The position numbers and the translations under genes are program-made. Shown here piece by piece: positions 61,701 to 64,000 of a stretch of DNA of 64,000 bases. Positions within the stretch are counted from its first letter, which is position 1; every line of letters begins with the position of its first letter. The notes beneath the pieces are model-generated. The model worked only from the letters and a program-made list of their open reading frames with translations. It did no database searches and was not told the DNA's origin. Source of the stretch: Lathyrus oleraceus (lineage: Eukaryota; Streptophyta; Magnoliopsida; Fabales; Fabaceae); NCBI RefSeq assembly GCF_024323335.1, contig NC_066583.1, forward strand, positions 361,218,377 through 361,282,376, in the 5' to 3' direction.

Positions 61701-63153
61701 CTAGAAACAATCATCTAAAGCTCGGGACACAGGAAGATAAGATGCGCGAAGCCTCTTCACCTCCCTCTCATAGGCTGCCTCCATATCGGCCTTCTCTTTG
61801 GCGAGTCGATCATACCTCCTCTTCCAGAACTTAGAAGACTGAGGAAGTAGAGAAGTCCATACATCATCAGGTTCATCAATAACCTGATGCTCAAGAAACT
61901 CCACCAACGCATCCTTCTCTTTAATTTGCTGAAGCAACTCTTCACGTTCACGGATCCAGGCACGCGAACGGTCTTCGTCTCTCAACTCCTCTACTCCTTG
62001 ATTAGGGAGGGTTGAAGGCCCAGCCATAATCATAGGTGTAGGTCTCGGATACTCGTAAGGCATGAGATACTCAGACACTCTCTTCCTTACCCAAGCAGTG
62101 TATGGCTCCAAAGCGATGCAATTCTTAGGACCCAACTCTTTCCTTCCTTTCTTATGAATCTTGCGCCAAGCGCGGACCATCCTAGCTTTCAAGCCTTGGG
62201 AATATTTACCATCCTGAAAGAATACACCCTCTAACAGAATTTTATTAGGTTTATCCTTTAGGGGGAACCCAAGCTGACGACGTGCCAAAATAGGGTTGTA
62301 GTTAATTCCCACCACACGTACCAAGAAGAGGTACATTGGAGAATTCGCCACAAGGGTCAATAATCTGCACACCATCATACACACGGTTATACCAAGAGAT
62401 ATCATCATTAGTGAGAGACATAAGTCTTGTGGACCACCGTAGACATTCCTTGTTCTCCTTGAAAGCGACCGTCTGAGGTAAGTGAGAAATAAACCACTTA
62501 TACAACAGAGGCAAACAACACACAATGGCGCCACCACCCTTTGCATTCCTCATATGCAAAGAGAAGTAGGTATTGCCCAACAGAGTCGGAACGGGATTAA
62601 GAGTAGAGAAGATCCTAATAGCGTTCACATCCACAAACTTGTCGATGTTGGGGAACAATACCAATCCATAGATGAGAAGTACAAATATGGCTTCAAAGGC
62701 ATCCTCACTCATGGCCTTCCCATATATAGTGGCTTGAGCAATGAGGAACTCAGAAGGGAGACCTTGAATTCCACCTTTGGTAGTCATATGAGCATCAACC
62801 AGAGATTCATCTATGTTTAACATGTCTGCTATCTCTTGAGAAGTAGGAACCCTTTCCAAGCCACTGAACGACAACTGATCCAGAACAGGTATACCCACAA
62901 GATTAGCATATTCCTCAAGGGTAGGCAAAAGCTGGAAATCCGGAAACGTGAAGCAACGGTACAAAGGATCGTAAAACTGCACCAATACACTCATCAATCC
63001 TTCATCCACCTGAGTAGTCAGAAGAGGAAGAAGCTTCCCAAAACGAGCTTTGAAACCCAAGGGATCTAATACATAAGATGTCAAATTCCTTAACTCTTTC
63101 AAATCTGGTTGTCTGAAGCCGTACTTCTTTGTATTCCTTCTTTGTCTTTCCAT
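61701..63153 (-). pseudogene. Ogre B ORF1, same frameshift as A
   Basis: Starts at ATG 63153 (MERQRRNTKKY). The first frame ends at 62302 in GTCGGN-stop and the second carries on with GINYNPILARRQLGF to 61701, including the charged coiled-coil tail. The shared break is evidence that A and B derive from one insertion, or from a source already carrying it. Confidence 0.82.
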
Positions 63154-64000
63154 GTCTGAAAATTTTGCAAATAAACCCCTTAAGTTCCTTGAAAATTTTC
63201 TTTATTATTTTGATGATATGGATGTAAATGGATGCATGGATGCGTGAATGCAACAATCACACTCAAGGATCAAGCAAAGCACACCAAACAAAGGTCATGG
63301 GATGGATCATGTTATCCTTAATATCAACCATCCACTTTGGTGGATTATGGTTTACACCTTATCAACACCCCAGTTCCATTGATATTAAGGATACCAGAAT
63401 GGATCAACCATGAATCAAGGGTTTGTTGTAAGTCACGAGCATGGAGTTAGGTTAAGAACCACCCAAAAGGGAGTGTACTAGGGTTTAAACCTGCCAAACA
63501 TGTTCTACAAAAGGTTCCCATAGTCACCGTTCCATCTTTTGGATATTATCGGAGAAACGACTACTCGTATTCCAAAAATATTCTCAAGAGAGACTCTTAT
63601 GAGTTTAGTATCGCGTAACAATCGTATCAAATCTTACACTTGAACGACTTTCACACTACATCCTACGAATAGGCCAAGATGGGTTTGGTAAACTAAGGTC
63701 CTTGGCTTCTAAGGTCTATATTGGAAAAAGTAATGTCTAACCACAACTACTTGTGTGACATTATTGATTCCAACATGACCTCCACCAAGTGAATGGGCTT
63801 ACAAGTAAACTTGCTAAGGAATAACTCCACACAAGTCGACAAGACTATGCCATTCTCCTATCCTAAGTGCACTCGAGTCCGGGTATAGAACTCATCTCAC
63901 GAAGATCACCAAGCATATAAGGAATTAATATAAAACAATTCAATCATTACATACAATACAGTAATCCCAAATTGCACAAAAACATGTCACAAAACAATAT
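63154..64000 (-). other. Ogre B 5' leader (partial)
   Basis: Counterpart of about 8178-9024; noncoding, ends at the window edge before PBS and LTR. Confidence 0.75.

Larger units (their letters stand above)
57084..64000 (-). mobile_element. Ogre B, sister copy of A with a large internal deletion (5' LTR beyond the window)
   Basis: On the minus strand: leader, ORF1, gag and protease are collinear with A, then at about 58175 the sequence jumps into the distal half of the 3' LTR. The probable intron, RT, both RNases H, integrase, 3' UTR, PPT and LTR U3 are missing. It cannot move by itself. The window ends about 70-80 bp before the expected PBS. Confidence 0.92.

Noticed and set aside
1..64000. 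CRISPR arrays, operons, bacterial-type regulatory sites, tRNA genes
   Set aside because: None seen; the repeats are eukaryotic LTRs, minisatellites and 3' UTR repeats without spacer structure.

Overview
The window is repeat-dense plant nuclear DNA, built almost entirely of nested LTR retrotransposons. Ogre/Tat-lineage Ty3-gypsy elements dominate. Their marks are an extra ORF1 upstream of gag, a tRNA-Arg primer-binding site, a probable intron between protease and RT, a second RNase H, and LTRs of 2 to 5 kb. A Cassandra TRIM with 5S rRNA-like sequence and a young chromovirus are also present. Ogre abundance points to a legume, most likely tribe Fabeae (pea, faba bean, vetch or lentil); that is inference from repeat content. 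I see no complete host gene. The only non-transposon coding candidate is a small two-exon zinc-finger gene remnant, present twice.

Layout. 1-11112: Ogre A on the minus strand, cut by the left edge (integrase, RNases H, RT, protease, gag, ORF1, leader, PBS, 2010-bp 5' LTR). 11113-17360 (block S1): 3' UTR and integrase end of another Ogre, cut by an LTR that is fused head-to-head with an oppositely oriented LTR. 17367-24474 (block T1): zinc-finger remnant, AT-rich DNA, a short copia-like LTR, a 4.7-kb Ogre-type LTR and the start of a ~100-bp tandem repeat. 24475-32881: chromovirus C on the minus strand, with an intact 1475-codon gag-pol ORF, two 1935-bp LTRs and ATATC target duplications. 32887-33916 (block U1): rest of the tandem repeat and 3' UTR. 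33917-41332 (block S2): second copy of S1, longer on the right. 41333-44549: another minus-strand LTR fragment. 44550-47460: decayed plus-strand Ogre pol fragment with Cassandra inserted at 45188-46100. 47461-49025: AT-rich DNA with an AAT microsatellite and a Tourist-like MITE. 49026-57078 (T2/U2): second copy of T1/U1 without the chromovirus. 57084-64000: Ogre B, a sister of A that has lost RT to integrase and part of its 3' LTR.

History read from the junctions. A and B sit at the same point of the repeated unit with the same GAGAC target duplication and share an ORF1 frameshift, while the intervening U1/S2 junction (33917-33921) is an empty site. This implies large tandem duplication of the locus, one copy carrying the Ogre insertion. 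Chromovirus C inserted later, into one unit only, and its LTRs differ at only about nine positions by eye.

Nothing here is a clear new biological system. The most distinctive signals are the duplicated zinc-finger mini-gene, a 46-nt palindrome retained in all L-family LTRs, a short U5 stem-loop with two apparent compensatory changes, a 3 x 72-bp array of GTTAACCGGTTAAC palindromes in the chromovirus LTRs, and the head-to-head LTR fusion. Percentages, ages and database matches were not computed.
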